A stretch of 37,154 bases of DNA from Zoogloea sp. GTDB lineage: Bacteria > Pseudomonadota > Gammaproteobacteria > Burkholderiales > Rhodocyclaceae. The translations under genes were made by a program, and so were the position numbers. This document shows positions 8,836 to 18,519 of this stretch, one piece after another. How positions within the stretch are numbered: the first letter of the stretch is position 1; every line of letters starts with the position of its first letter. The DNA is taken from NCBI RefSeq assembly GCF_028689785.1, contig NZ_JAQVCN010000048.1, forward strand, positions 1 through 37,154, in the 5' to 3' direction. Below the pieces are notes generated by a model that was given only the letters and a program-made list of their open reading frames with translations, was not told where the DNA came from and did not search any database.

Positions 8836-10443
8836 TTACATCCGGAACAGGCCGAACTTCGTCGGCTGGATCGGGGCGTTGAGGCTGGCCGACAAGGACA
8901 GACCCAGCACGCGGCGGGTCTGGGCCGGGTCCACCACACCGTCGTCCCACAGGCGGGCGGTGGCGTAATAGGGATGCCCCTGATCTTCGTACTGCTGGCG
9001 GATCGGCGACTTGAAGGCCTCCTCCTCGTCCTTGCTCCAGCTGCCGCCCTTGGCTTCAATACCCTCCCGGCGCACGGTGGACAGCACGCTGGCGGCCTGC
9101 TCACCGCCCATCACGGAGATGCGGCTGTTGGGCCACATCCACAGGAAGCGGGGGCTGTAGGCACGGCCGCACATGCCGTAGTTACCGGCGCCGAAGCTGC
9201 CGCCGATCAGCACGGTGAGCTTGGGCACCTGGGCGGTGGCCACGGCGGTGACCATCTTGGCCCCGTCCTTGGCGATGCCGCCGTTCTCGTACTTGCGGCC
9301 GACCATGAAGCCGGTGATGTTCTGCAGGAATACCAGCGGCACGCCGCGCTGGGCACACAACTCGATGAAGTGGGCGCCCTTCTGGGCCGACTCGCCGAAC
9401 AGGATGCCGTTGTTGGCGACAATGCCGATGGGCATGCCGTACAGGTGGGCAAAGCCGGTGACCAGGGTGGTGCCGTAGCGGGCCTTGAACTCGTCGAAAC
9501 GGGAGCCATCGACGATGCGGGCGATCACTTCGCGCACGTCGTAGGGCTTGCGGGTGTCGGTGGGGATCACCCCGTACAGCTCGGCCGGGTCGTAGAGCGG
9601 CTCCTCCGCATCCAGCAGCTTGAGGCCCACCGGCTTGTTGCGGTTGAGGGTGCCGACGATGCGCCGGGCGATATGCAGGGCGTGGGTGTCGTTCTCGGCC
9701 AGGTGGTCGGCCACCCCGGAGACACGGGTGTGCACATCGCCACCGCCCAGGTCTTCGGCGGTCACCACCTCGCCGGTAGCGGCCTTCACCAGCGGTGGCC
9801 CGCCCAGGAAGATGGTGCCCTGGTTCTTGACGATGATGGTCTCGTCGCTCATGGCCGGCACGTAGGCGCCGCCCGCGGTGCACGAGCCCATCACCACGGC
9901 GATCTGGGGAATGCCCAGAGCCGACATGTTGGCCTGATTGAAGAAGATGCGGCCGAAGTGATCCTTGTCGGGGAAGACTTCATCCTGCTTGGGCAGGAAG
10001 GCACCGCCGGAATCCACCAGATAGATGCACGGCAGCCGGTTTTCCTGGGCGACCTCCTGGGCACGCAAGTGCTTCTTGACCGTCATCGGGTAATAGGTGC
10101 CGCCCTTCACGGTGGCATCGTTGGCCACGATCATGCACTCGGTGCCATTGACCCGGCCGATGCCGGTGATCACCCCGGCTGAGGGCGCATCGTTGTCGTA
10201 CATCCCGTAGGCGGCCATCTGGCCGAGTTCGAGAAAGCCGGTGCCGGGGTCGAGCAGATGATCAACCCGGTCGCGGGGCAGCAGCTTGCCGCGGGCCACG
10301 TGCTTGGCCCGGGCCGCCTCACCGCCGCCAAGGGACACCCGCGCAGCCTTCTCGCGCAAGTCGGCCACGATCTTGCTCATCTGGGCCGCGTTGGCCTGGA
10401 ACTCGGGCGACCGGGGGTTGATGCTGGATTTGATGACGCTCAT
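8836..10443 (-). CDS. liuB: Methylcrotonyl-CoA carboxylase carboxyltransferase subunit
   Basis: Transfers CO2 from carboxybiotin on LiuD to 3-methylcrotonyl-CoA, forming 3-methylglutaconyl-CoA. At 535 aa it has the normal MCC beta length. The acyl-CoA carboxyltransferase domains show [25 protein letters not shown], the N-terminal oxyanion region [37 protein letters not shown], and the C-terminal biotin-side [27 protein letters not shown] and [15 protein letters not shown]. These versions are characteristic of MCC rather than propionyl-CoA carboxylase. It lies 15 nt after liuA and 9 nt before liuC. A GGAAG-type Shine-Dalgarno precedes the ATG. Confidence 0.96.
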   Translation of the reverse strand: MSVIKSSINPRSPEFQANAAQMSKIVADLREKAARVSLGGGEAARAKHVARGKLLPRDRVDHLLDPGTGFLELGQMAAYGMYDNDAPSAGVITGIGRVNGTECMIVANDATVKGGTYYPMTVKKHLRAQEVAQENRLPCIYLVDSGGAFLPKQDEVFPDKDHFGRIFFNQANMSALGIPQIAVVMGSCTAGGAYVPAMSDETIIVKNQGTIFLGGPPLVKAATGEVVTAEDLGGGDVHTRVSGVADHLAENDTHALHIARRIVGTLNRNKPVGLKLLDAEEPLYDPAELYGVIPTDTRKPYDVREVIARIVDGSRFDEFKARYGTTLVTGFAHLYGMPIGIVANNGILFGESAQKGAHFIELCAQRGVPLVFLQNITGFMVGRKYENGGIAKDGAKMVTAVATAQVPKLTVLIGGSFGAGNYGMCGRAYSPRFLWMWPNSRISVMGGEQAASVLSTVRREGIEAKGGSWSKDEEEAFKSPIRQQYEDQGHPYYATARLWDDGVVDPAQTRRVLGLSLSASLNAPIQPTKFGLFRM

Positions 10444-10458
10444 ATCGGCTTCCCTTGC

Positions 10459-11631
10459 TCAAGCCGTTTCCGAGAACAGCTCGCGGCCGATCAGCATGCG
10501 GCGGATCTCGCTGGTGCCGGCGCCGATCTCGTAGAGCTTGGCGTCACGCCACAGGCGGCCGACCGAGTATTCGTTGGTGTAGCCCACACCACCCAGGGTC
10601 TGGATGGCTTCGCCCGCCATCCAGGTGGCCTTCTCGGCGGAGTACAGGATGGCGCCGGCGGCGTCCTTGCGCAGGGTGCGCGAGTGATCGGTACGATCAC
10701 AGGCCTGGCCCACCGCGTATACATAAGCGCGGGTGGCCATCCAGGTGGAATACATGTCGGCCAGCTTGCCCTGCATCAGCTGGAACTCGCCGATACTCTG
10801 GCCAAACTGCTTGCGGTCGTGGAGGTAGGGCACGACTTCGTCCATGCACGCTGCCATGATGCCCAGCGGGCCGCCGCACAGCACGGCGCGCTCGTAGTCA
10901 AGGCCACTCATCAGCACCTTGACGCCATTACCCACGCCACCCAGCACGTTCTCCTCGGGCACCTCCACATCGTCGAAGAACAGCGGGAAGGTGTTGGAAC
11001 CGCGCATGCCCAGCTTGTCCAGGTGGGTGCCATGGGTGAAGCCCTTCATGCCCTTCTCGATGATGAAGGCGGTCATGCCCCTGGGGCCCGCCTCGATATC
11101 GGTCTTGGCATACACCACCAGGGTGTCGGCATCGCCGCCATTGGTGATCCACATCTTGGCGCCGTTGAGCACGTAGCGATCACCCTTTTTATCGGCGCGC
11201 AGCTTCATGCTCACCACATCGGAGCCAGCGTTGGGCTCGCTCATGGCCAGGGCGCCCACATGGTCGCCGGAGATCAGCTTGGGCAGATACTTCTGCTTCT
11301 GGGCCTCGGTGCCGTTACGGCGGATCTGGTTGACGCACAGGTTGGAGTGGGCGCCGTAGGACAGACCAACCGAAGCGGAAGCGCGGGAGACTTCTTCCAG
11401 CGCGATGATGTGCGCCAGGTAACCCATGTTGGTACCGCCGTATTCTTCGGGGGCGGTCATGCCATGCAGGCCCAGATCGCCAAGCTTCTTCCACAGATCG
11501 GCAGGAAACTCATTCACCCGGTCGATCTCGGCGGCGCGGGGCGCGATTTCCTTGGCCGCAAAGGCCTGGATGGTGTCGCGCAGGGCTTCGATGGTATCGC
11601 CGAGATGGAAATCGAGGCTGGGTACGTTCAT
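10459..11631 (-). CDS. liuA: Isovaleryl-CoA dehydrogenase
   Basis: FAD-dependent acyl-CoA dehydrogenase converting isovaleryl-CoA to 3-methylcrotonyl-CoA and passing electrons to ETF. The 390-aa protein has the three acyl-CoA dehydrogenase domains, with [17 protein letters not shown] and [19 protein letters not shown] in the middle domain. The stretch [18 protein letters not shown] carries Glu247 at the place where isovaleryl-CoA dehydrogenases keep their catalytic base, which separates them from most other family members. The ATG at 11629-11631 was chosen because GGAGGAG lies 7 nt upstream; the frame is open further upstream without similarity. First gene of the liu operon, divergent from the AraC-type regulator. 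Confidence 0.96.
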   Translation of the reverse strand: MNVPSLDFHLGDTIEALRDTIQAFAAKEIAPRAAEIDRVNEFPADLWKKLGDLGLHGMTAPEEYGGTNMGYLAHIIALEEVSRASASVGLSYGAHSNLCVNQIRRNGTEAQKQKYLPKLISGDHVGALAMSEPNAGSDVVSMKLRADKKGDRYVLNGAKMWITNGGDADTLVVYAKTDIEAGPRGMTAFIIEKGMKGFTHGTHLDKLGMRGSNTFPLFFDDVEVPEENVLGGVGNGVKVLMSGLDYERAVLCGGPLGIMAACMDEVVPYLHDRKQFGQSIGEFQLMQGKLADMYSTWMATRAYVYAVGQACDRTDHSRTLRKDAAGAILYSAEKATWMAGEAIQTLGGVGYTNEYSVGRLWRDAKLYEIGAGTSEIRRMLIGRELFSETA

Positions 11632-11672
11632 GGTTTGTCTCCTCCGGAAGATGGGTATGGCGGGACCGGACC

Positions 11673-11698
11673 TGGCAGCCCCTGTCAACACATGGCAG
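11673..11698. promoter_or_regulatory. Candidate activator direct repeats at the liu/araC divergent region
   Basis: TGGCAG occurs at 11673-11678 and again at 11693-11698, a 20-bp period typical in scale for AraC-family half-sites. They bracket a TTGACA (minus strand, 11683-11688) that lacks a well-spaced -10 for liuA, as expected of an activator-dependent promoter. The whole 11632-11785 gap is the only shared control region of the two units. Six-base repeats can arise by chance in such DNA, so this is tentative. Confidence 0.2.
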
Positions 11699-11785
11699 AG
11701 TACGTGCCCGACAGCCTTGCCGGGCGCCATCGTGGTTGCAGATCGTGCCACCAACTCCGAGCACAAGCGCTAAGATCTCCGGGCC

Positions 11786-12874
11786 ATGAAAAAGCCTGCT
11801 CCCGACCCCCGCCTGTCCAGCCAATCCCGCGCTGCGACACCGATTGCCTTCATCGCCGCAATTCTCGCCGGATACCGCCGCTACGGTGCAGACCCGGCCA
11901 ATGCCCTGGCTCGCGCAGGCATCAACCCGACCCTCCTCCAACACCCCGAGGCGCGGGTCACGGCAAGCCAGATGGAGATCATGTCGGGGGCTGCCATGCA
12001 GGAACTTGACGACGAGGCCCTAGGCTGGTTCTCCCGGCGCCTGCCCTGGGGCAGCTACGGCATGCTGTGCCGGGCCTCCATCACCTCGCCCAACCTGGGG
12101 GTGGCCCTGAAACGCTGGTGCCGCCACCACCGCCTGCTCACCGATGACATCGACCTTCGCCTGGAGGTGAGTGGCAGCGAGGCACGCTTCACCCTCCACC
12201 CCCGCCGCGAGCTGGGTGAGCTTCGCGAGTTCTGTCTGGTCACCCTGCTGCGCTACGTGCTGGGTTACGCCTGCTGGGCTATCGATTCGCGCATCGCCCT
12301 GCAGGAGACACGCTTCCCCTTCCCCCCGCCTCCCCACGCCGCAACCTATCCCCTGCTCTTCCCGGGCCCGGTGCAGTTCAACGCCTACGCCGCCGGTTTC
12401 AGCTTCGACACCCGCTACCTGGCTCTGCCCATTCGCCGCGACGAAGCCGCCCTGCGCACCATGCTGCAGCGTGCCCTGCCTCTCACCGTGCTCCAGTACC
12501 GGCGCGACCGCCTGCTGGTGGAGGGTGTGCGGCAATTCCTGCGCAGCCCCGACAAAGGGGGCGCCACCGCTGAGCAGGTCGCCGAGCACCTTCATGTCTC
12601 CGTGCGCACCCTGCACCGGCAGCTCAAGGATGAAGGCTCGTCCCTGCAGCAGCTCAAGGACGACACCCGCCGCGATCACGCCATGACGCTCCTCGACCGC
12701 AGCCGCAAATCGGTGAAGCAGATCTCGGCCCTGGTGGGCTTCGCCAACGAGAAGAGCTTCACCCGGGCCTTCCGCACCTGGACCGGGCTGCCCCCCCAGG
12801 CCTGGCGGGAGCGCAATCAGGCGGCAGAAGGGGGCAGCACGCCCATGGAATGGGGCAACAGGCCTGCACGTTAG
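11786..12874 (+). CDS. AraC-family transcriptional regulator
   Basis: Predicted DNA-binding regulator of 362 aa. The N-terminal about 210 residues resemble the arabinose-binding-like domain of the OruR/ArgR-type AraC subgroup (PIAFIAAILAGYRRYGADPANALARAGI at the start; GSYGMLCRASITSPNLGVALKRWCRHHRLL in the middle). The C-terminal 100 residues are a double helix-turn-helix: AEQVAEHLHVSVRTLHRQLKDEG, then VKQISALVGFANEKSFTRAFRTWTG. It is transcribed away from liuA with a 154-nt gap, so control of the liu operon and of itself is likely. In other proteobacteria liu operons are often run by MerR- or TetR-type regulators, so an AraC type here would be a different solution. The effector is unknown. 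Confidence 0.92.
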   Translation: MKKPAPDPRLSSQSRAATPIAFIAAILAGYRRYGADPANALARAGINPTLLQHPEARVTASQMEIMSGAAMQELDDEALGWFSRRLPWGSYGMLCRASITSPNLGVALKRWCRHHRLLTDDIDLRLEVSGSEARFTLHPRRELGELREFCLVTLLRYVLGYACWAIDSRIALQETRFPFPPPPHAATYPLLFPGPVQFNAYAAGFSFDTRYLALPIRRDEAALRTMLQRALPLTVLQYRRDRLLVEGVRQFLRSPDKGGATAEQVAEHLHVSVRTLHRQLKDEGSSLQQLKDDTRRDHAMTLLDRSRKSVKQISALVGFANEKSFTRAFRTWTGLPPQAWRERNQAAEGGSTPMEWGNRPAR

Positions 12875-13014
12875 CAAGCTCCCGAACTTGGCCGGCACCG
12901 ACCACCAGTACCGCAACACGAGTTAAGCGCGTCACATCTCCAGGCTCCCGCATCGGCTAAGACGGAGTGAAATATTCCATAAGAATTTTGCCTACCCATT
13001 CTTCAGGAGCTTCT

Positions 13015-15084
13015 GTGCCCTCCCCCCTTATTGCTACGTTGCCCGTATCGCTCGCAGCCCTGCTCACCGTCACTTCAATGGGTCCAGCCCTCGCCGAGTC
13101 TGGCTCAGGTCCGGCACTCACCCTCGCCGAAGGGCAGATGCGCCTCGAAGCCCGGTTGCGAAACATGGGAATCGGCGCCGGCAAGCCCGTTTCGATGCCC
13201 GCCTCCATCGACACCGCCCGGCAAATCAAGAAGGCCATGCAGGGCAACGAGCGCCCGGCACAGCACGGGCAGGTGGATGGTCTGGCCATCCGCTTCCGCG
13301 CTCCTGAAGTGCAGGCACTGTCAGCCAACAACGCTCCACCACCTGACGCCCTCATCACGCAACTCAATGGTGCCGCCGGCGGCGAGCTGCGCTTCCACCG
13401 CGCCATGTCCATGGGCTTCCACGTGTTCCGCTTTCCCAGCCCGAAGACGGCAGCAGAGGTCGAGACCATCGTCACGCGGCTGCGGGCCCTGCCGGATGTC
13501 GAGAAAGTGACCGAAGATGTCCGCTCAACCCGCAACCTCACTCCCAATGACGTCTCGTTCCCCAAACAGTGGAACATGCAATCGGTCTATTTTTACGCTG
13601 GCTCCGCCAATCTGTCGTCCGCGTGGACGATCACCACCGGCTCCGCCAATACGGTTGTCGCTGTGCTCGACACCGGCATCACCGCCCACCCGGAGCTCCA
13701 GTCCCGCGTGCTGCCGGGCTACGACTTCATCTCCGACCCGTTCACCGCCAACGACGGCAACGGGCGCGACCCCGATGCCAGCGACCCGGGCGACTGGACA
13801 GCCGACAACGAGTGCGGTGCGGGCATCCCCGGACGGCCCTCAAGCTGGCATGGTACCCACGTAACCGGCATCATCGCCGCAACCGGCAACAACTGGTCGG
13901 GCATTGCGGGCACGAACTGGAATACCCGCATTCTCCCTGTGCGGGTGCTGGGCAAATGCGGCGGAAGCGTTTCGGACATCATCGACGGCATGCTGTGGGC
14001 CGTCGGCCTCGCAGTACCCGGCGTCCCCCTCAATCCCTACCCAGCCCAGGTGCTCAATCTGAGCCTGGGTGGCTGGAGCCCCGGTGGCTGTACCTACGGC
14101 TATGAGGAAGCACTCAACCGGGTACGGGCCACCGGCGCACTGGTGGTTGCCGCAGCGGGCAACGACGACACAGAATCCGCCTACACCGTACCTGCAGCCT
14201 GCGATGGCATGATGACCGTCGGAGCGGTGGACCATGACGGCTACCGGGCCAGCTACAGCAACTATAGCTTCGTGAATACGGTAAGCATCTCGGCCCCCGG
14301 CGGCGACATCAGCTACTACGGCACCCCGGGCTCAGGCATCTATTCGACCATCAACTCAGGCAGCAAATGGCCGGTTTCCAGCAGCTACGGTTACTTCGAA
14401 GGCACCAGCATGGCGGCGCCCCACGTTTCGGGCATTGCCGCCCTCGCCCTGGCCCGCGACCCGCTGATCAGCCCTGAAGTCCTGTACTTCTCGATCTACC
14501 TGTCGAGCCACGACTTTCCCCGGGACTCCATCTGCAGCAGTTATGCGGAGACCTACCTCCTGTGTGGCGCCGGCATCGTCGACGCTTACCAGACCCTCCT
14601 GACCGTCTCCGCGCTGGAACCCTACATGCTGGTGACCGAGTACTACAACGTGGACATCCGGCACTACTTCCGCACTGGTGCACGCAGTGACTCCGCCTTC
14701 ATCCTCGCCGGCAATGCCGGCAACGGCTGGCGCGATACCTACGACTACTTTATGGCCTGGCGCGACGCATCCAGCGGCGCCCAGCCCGTCTGCCGGTTTT
14801 ACGCCAAGGGGCCGAACTCTCACTTTTTCACCGCCGACGCCAAGGAGTGCGATGACGTCAAGGGCTACCCGGGCTGGGTTTATGAGGGCATCGCCTACTA
14901 CATGAAAGTCCCGAAAAACAATGCCTGCCCGGTAGGCAGCGTGCCGGTCTATCGCCTCTACAACAACCGCTTCGCCCAGAACGACTCGAACCACCGCTTC
15001 ACCACCGACATGGATGTGGTCACCCAGATGATGCAGTCCGGCTGGCTCTTTGAAGGCGTCAAGATGTGCGGGGGTGGCGGCTAA
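13015..15084 (+). CDS. Exported subtilisin-like (S8) serine protease
   Basis: Secreted peptidase of about 689 aa. From this start the protein opens with a hydrophobic segment ending SMGPALA-ESG, a signal-peptidase-I-like site. A propeptide-like region follows (to about 180), then the S8 catalytic domain with Asp219 (VVAVLDTGI), His282 (WHGTHVTGII), oxyanion Asn383 (AAAGNDD) and Ser465 (GTSMAAPHVSG). The last about 145 residues contain repeated aromatic motifs (EYYNVDIRHYFRT, NSHFFTAD, NHRFTTD) like the DUF5648 repeat family. The GTG at 13015 was chosen for AGGAG with 5-nt spacing. An in-frame GTG at 12967 would add 16 residues, including a Lys and Arg useful for a signal peptide, but lacks a spaced Shine-Dalgarno. 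It appears to be a single-gene unit. Confidence 0.9.
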   Translation: MPSPLIATLPVSLAALLTVTSMGPALAESGSGPALTLAEGQMRLEARLRNMGIGAGKPVSMPASIDTARQIKKAMQGNERPAQHGQVDGLAIRFRAPEVQALSANNAPPPDALITQLNGAAGGELRFHRAMSMGFHVFRFPSPKTAAEVETIVTRLRALPDVEKVTEDVRSTRNLTPNDVSFPKQWNMQSVYFYAGSANLSSAWTITTGSANTVVAVLDTGITAHPELQSRVLPGYDFISDPFTANDGNGRDPDASDPGDWTADNECGAGIPGRPSSWHGTHVTGIIAATGNNWSGIAGTNWNTRILPVRVLGKCGGSVSDIIDGMLWAVGLAVPGVPLNPYPAQVLNLSLGGWSPGGCTYGYEEALNRVRATGALVVAAAGNDDTESAYTVPAACDGMMTVGAVDHDGYRASYSNYSFVNTVSISAPGGDISYYGTPGSGIYSTINSGSKWPVSSSYGYFEGTSMAAPHVSGIAALALARDPLISPEVLYFSIYLSSHDFPRDSICSSYAETYLLCGAGIVDAYQTLLTVSALEPYMLVTEYYNVDIRHYFRTGARSDSAFILAGNAGNGWRDTYDYFMAWRDASSGAQPVCRFYAKGPNSHFFTADAKECDDVKGYPGWVYEGIAYYMKVPKNNACPVGSVPVYRLYNNRFAQNDSNHRFTTDMDVVTQMMQSGWLFEGVKMCGGGG

Positions 15085-15089
15085 GCACC

Positions 15090-15113
15090 GGCCCCGCCAC
15101 CGAGCCGGGGGCC
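15090..15113. terminator. Weak candidate terminator stem between converging genes
   Basis: GGCCCC (15090-15095) pairs with GGGGCC (15108-15113) across a 12-nt loop just after the protease stop. There is no T-tract. It is the only notable structure in the 117-nt convergent gap between the protease and the sensor kinase. Confidence 0.2.
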
Positions 15114-15201
15114 CCACGCTCGTGAAGCAGTCGTAGCGAGCGGTTCGCCCCCCAATCCGTTCAGCCGTTCAAAGCATGCCGTGCGCAGCACAAGGGCAGG
15201 A

Positions 15202-18186
15202 TCAGGCCTGTGGATCACGCTGCCGAGCATTCCGGGGCATCCAGCGGAGTAGCGTGGCATAGAAGGATTCGGCACCCACGGGTTTGCCTATGTGGTCATC
15301 CATGCCAGCCTCGATGCAGGCCAGGCGGTCCTGCTCGAAGGCATTGGCGGTCAGGGCAACGATGGGGGTGTGCTGCCTGCCGGGCAGGGCGCGGATCATC
15401 CGGGCGGCCTCGAAACCGTTCAGCTTCGGCATTTGCAGGTCCATCAGAATCAGATCGTAGTCGGTCAGCCTGGCCAGCTCGACCGCCCGGGCACCGTCCT
15501 CGGCCAGGTCCACGTTGAGGCTGGCCACCTTCAGCAACTCCCGGGACAGCTCCCGGTTGATCGGCTCATCCTCCACCAGCAGCACGCGGGCCCCACTGCA
15601 GGTCTGGCGCAGGCGGTTTTCGGCGGCGTCGGGGGGCTCGGCGGCGCCCTGCACGGGCTCGGGGTGAGCCACTGCCAGGGGCACGGCAAACCAGAAAACA
15701 CTGCCCGCACCGGGCACACTGTCCACGCCGATGGAGCCCCCCATCAGTTGCGTCAGCCGCTTGCTGATAGTCAGCCCAAGGCCGGTCCCCCCGTACTTGC
15801 GCGTGGTCGAATTGTCGGACTGCTCAAAGGCCAGGAACAGGCGCTTCTGATCTTCAACGGGGATGCCGATCCCCGTATCGAGCACCTCGAAACGCACCAG
15901 GAGGCTGGCCCCCTTCCCCTCCGGCGTCAGCACCCGCACGCTCACCCCACCCCGATGGGTGAACTTGACCGCATTGCTGACCAGGTTGAGGAGGATCTGC
16001 CCGAGGCGCACCGGATCACCACTCAGCCGACGCCCGGCCAGGGCCGGGGCGATGTCCACATCCACACTCAGGCCCTTGGCTGCAGCCGTCGGGGCAATCA
16101 GGGCAGTGAGGCTGTCGAGGACTTCCCCAAGGGTGAAATCCACGCTTTCGAGGCTCATGCGTTCCGCCTCGATCTTTGAAATGTCCAGGATGTCGTTAAT
16201 CACCGCGAGCAGGTGACGGGAGGCCTGGCGGGCCATCTGCAGCTGCGCTATCTGTTTCGGATCGCTCGCCCGCCGCAGCGCCAGATCGGTCATGCCCATG
16301 ATGCCGTTCATGGGGGTCCTGAGTTCGTGGCTCATGTTGGCCAGGAAGGCGCTCTTGGCCCGACTGGCACTCTCGGCCACCTCCTTGGCGATGGACAGCG
16401 CCGCTGTGCGCTCAACAACCAGATCTTCGAGATGCCGGCGATGCAGCGCCAACTCGGCGTCCAGCTGCCTGCGTTCAGTCACATCCCGCCCCGAACCCAC
16501 GGTGCCGATGATCTCCCCGTTCTCATTAACAAACGGCGCCTTACGCACGTCCAGCACCAGCAAACGGCCGCGGATGTTGCCGCTCTCCTCAAAGGTGGAC
16601 GAACTCCCCCGTGCCAGGGTGACGGCATCGGAGTCACCGCACTGCTCGCCAAAGGTATGCCAGTGAGGGTCCTCCGGACGGGCCGCGCGCTCGCGCAAGG
16701 CGAAAAACAGGTCACTGCGGCCAACCGGCTCGTCCGTATCGGCCGCGCACAGCAAGTCGCGGCACATAGCCTGGTTGGCAAACAGGTAACGCCCTTCAAG
16801 ATCCTTGGCCCAGATCATGTCCGGCACGTTGTCGCACATCAGACGCAGCAGCGCGGCCAGCTTGGCCGAACGCTCGGTGGACTCGGCCAGCTCGGCAGTG
16901 CGCTGGACAATGCGCTGCTCCAGGGCCTTCTCGGAGACCTCCAGGGCTTCCCGGGCGAGCCGCTCGGCGGCCAGGGCCTCAGCCTGGGCCTGGTCCTTGT
17001 CGCGCCGCAGGATGTGGATGCGGCTGGCCAGAGCAAAGGAAAACAGCAGCATTTCCAGGGCCGAGCCGATCTGCATGCCGTAGGAGGTGAGCGGGTTGGT
17101 GGGCAGCCAGTTGAGGGTGCGCAGGGACAGCATCGCCACCCCCAGAAGAAGCAGGGTCCAGGCCACCAGAAAAATGCGCGCCGCCGGCTGCCCGCGCTGG
17201 AAGGCCAGCAGCCCGCCCACCACCGCAACGCACGAGAAAGCCGTGCCCACCAGCGCCGTGGCCACGCCCCCGGGGCGATAAGCGTAGATCACCGGAATCA
17301 GGCCGGCGATCACGAAGCACAGTTGCAGGATACGGATCAGGCGGTCAAGCCCGGGTGCCGCCTGGGCTGTCTGCAGAAACTGCCGGGTAAAGATCGCCCC
17401 GAAGAAACCGGTGAGACAGAAGCCCACCGGCAGCGCCACATTGCCCCAGCCCGGCGCCCGGGGCCACAGATATTGATTGCCGAGGCCAAGCATGGACAGC
17501 TGGGCCATCGCCATCGACACCACACAGGCCACATACACCAGGTAGATACGCTCCCGCAGGGAGAAGTACAGCAGCAGGTTGTAGATGCCGAGGGCCAGCA
17601 GCATGCCGAAATACAGAGCCAGCACCCCGTACACTTTCTGATCGTTCTCGTGCAGGGCCTGGGGCGCCCACAAAGTCGCCGGCAGCGTCAAGCTGCCGCC
17701 CGAGCGGACCTGCAGATACACCGTCTGCTCCCCCCCAGGCGGCACCACCACTGGAAAAACCAGATTGCGGTGCGCGAAGGGCCATTCCTCGTGGGGCAAC
17801 AGATCACCACCACGCAGATGTACCCGTCGCGCGCCCTGCACGGTATGGAAGTCGACGAAATCCAGCGCCGGGTAGGCCAGTTCCAGCAACCAGTCCCGGG
17901 CCGCACCAGCGTCGGCCACAAGCCTCAGGCGCAGCCAGTAGGTGGAGGCCGAGTAGCCGAAGTTCAGGTCGCTTTCCCCAGCCACCGGAGCAAAGCGGCG
18001 GTCCATGTCGGGGCGCAGCACGTCATCGATGGAAAGCTGGCCGGAGGGGTCCTCAAGCACCTCCAGGTAGGGCCGCAGGGCGAGGCAACGGGTATCCGGC
18101 GCCAGCGTGGCGGGGCTCAGGGCATGCCCATTGGCCGAGGTGACAATCCAGGCGACAAGCACCAGCAGCCAACGAACGTACCGCAT
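15202..18186 (-). CDS. Hybrid sensor histidine kinase (7TMR-DISM, PAS, HisKA, HATPase, REC)
   Basis: Membrane sensor kinase of 994 aa. Order: signal peptide (MRYVRWLLVLVAWIVTSANGHA), periplasmic 7TMR-DISMED2-like sensory domain (about 25-170), a seven-helix 7TMR-DISM membrane domain (about 185-385), a coiled coil, a PAS domain (NVPDMIWAKDLEGRYLFANQAMC), HisKA with SHELRTPMNGIMGMT (phospho-His620), HATPase (NLVSNAVKFT, DTGIGIP, GTGLGLTISKRL) and a C-terminal receiver (VLLVEDEPINRE; MDLQMPKLNG, phospho-Asp916). The ATG at 18184-18186 follows GAGGGAG and yields a good signal peptide; the upstream open frame does not. No response regulator or output gene is adjacent, so it is an orphan. 7TMR-DISM domains are known to sense extracellular ligands such as carbohydrates; the ligand here is unknown. 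Confidence 0.93.
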   Translation of the reverse strand: MRYVRWLLVLVAWIVTSANGHALSPATLAPDTRCLALRPYLEVLEDPSGQLSIDDVLRPDMDRRFAPVAGESDLNFGYSASTYWLRLRLVADAGAARDWLLELAYPALDFVDFHTVQGARRVHLRGGDLLPHEEWPFAHRNLVFPVVVPPGGEQTVYLQVRSGGSLTLPATLWAPQALHENDQKVYGVLALYFGMLLALGIYNLLLYFSLRERIYLVYVACVVSMAMAQLSMLGLGNQYLWPRAPGWGNVALPVGFCLTGFFGAIFTRQFLQTAQAAPGLDRLIRILQLCFVIAGLIPVIYAYRPGGVATALVGTAFSCVAVVGGLLAFQRGQPAARIFLVAWTLLLLGVAMLSLRTLNWLPTNPLTSYGMQIGSALEMLLFSFALASRIHILRRDKDQAQAEALAAERLAREALEVSEKALEQRIVQRTAELAESTERSAKLAALLRLMCDNVPDMIWAKDLEGRYLFANQAMCRDLLCAADTDEPVGRSDLFFALRERAARPEDPHWHTFGEQCGDSDAVTLARGSSSTFEESGNIRGRLLVLDVRKAPFVNENGEIIGTVGSGRDVTERRQLDAELALHRRHLEDLVVERTAALSIAKEVAESASRAKSAFLANMSHELRTPMNGIMGMTDLALRRASDPKQIAQLQMARQASRHLLAVINDILDISKIEAERMSLESVDFTLGEVLDSLTALIAPTAAAKGLSVDVDIAPALAGRRLSGDPVRLGQILLNLVSNAVKFTHRGGVSVRVLTPEGKGASLLVRFEVLDTGIGIPVEDQKRLFLAFEQSDNSTTRKYGGTGLGLTISKRLTQLMGGSIGVDSVPGAGSVFWFAVPLAVAHPEPVQGAAEPPDAAENRLRQTCSGARVLLVEDEPINRELSRELLKVASLNVDLAEDGARAVELARLTDYDLILMDLQMPKLNGFEAARMIRALPGRQHTPIVALTANAFEQDRLACIEAGMDDHIGKPVGAESFYATLLRWMPRNARQRDPQA

Positions 18187-18519
18187 CCCACTCCCTCGCG
18201 AAGATCTATCCTGGCCGTCGATGCGCGGCCGCGCCTCCCGGCACACGCGCGACATGGTGCCATCGAAAGCCTGGCTCCGCGACATGGAGGCCGTCAGCCC
18301 CCCCCTGTCGGGGTGCAACCGCAAGGCTGGAAAGAGCCTTCGCCGGCTCGTGCCCTGACAGGAAACCCTCCCGCCGACGTCTCGCAGCCCGCCGATACGG
18401 GCCTAACGCTGAGGCCGGACAGCGCCACCCCGACCGACAACTTGCACATTCCGAGCCTACATGATGAGATTCCCGGACGCGCCCTGCCATGCGCCCCGCC
18501 GCGAGAAAGGAAACGCACC
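18187..18519. other. Divergent intergenic region, no gene found
   Basis: This 333-nt gap lies between the divergently transcribed sensor kinase and DUF924 genes. It contains small GC hairpins (for example GAGCC at 18334-18338 with GGCTC at 18345-18349) and a GAGAAAGGA ribosome-binding site for the downstream gene. Frames open across it are continuations of antisense or upstream frames without recognisable protein similarity. I found no convincing promoter hexamers or riboswitch. Confidence 0.5.

Noticed and set aside
11683-11688. TTGACA as a simple sigma70 promoter for liuA
   Set aside because: No acceptable -10 hexamer at 16-18 bp; kept only as part of a tentative activator-dependent region.
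8287-12009. Plus-strand open frames opposite liuC, liuB and liuA
   Set aside because: Antisense shadows of three clearly recognised genes; composition is typical of reversed high-GC coding sequence.
18187-18519. Possible riboswitch in the GC-rich hairpin region
   Set aside because: I compared it mentally with cobalamin and cyclic-di-GMP consensus elements and found no match to their conserved boxes.
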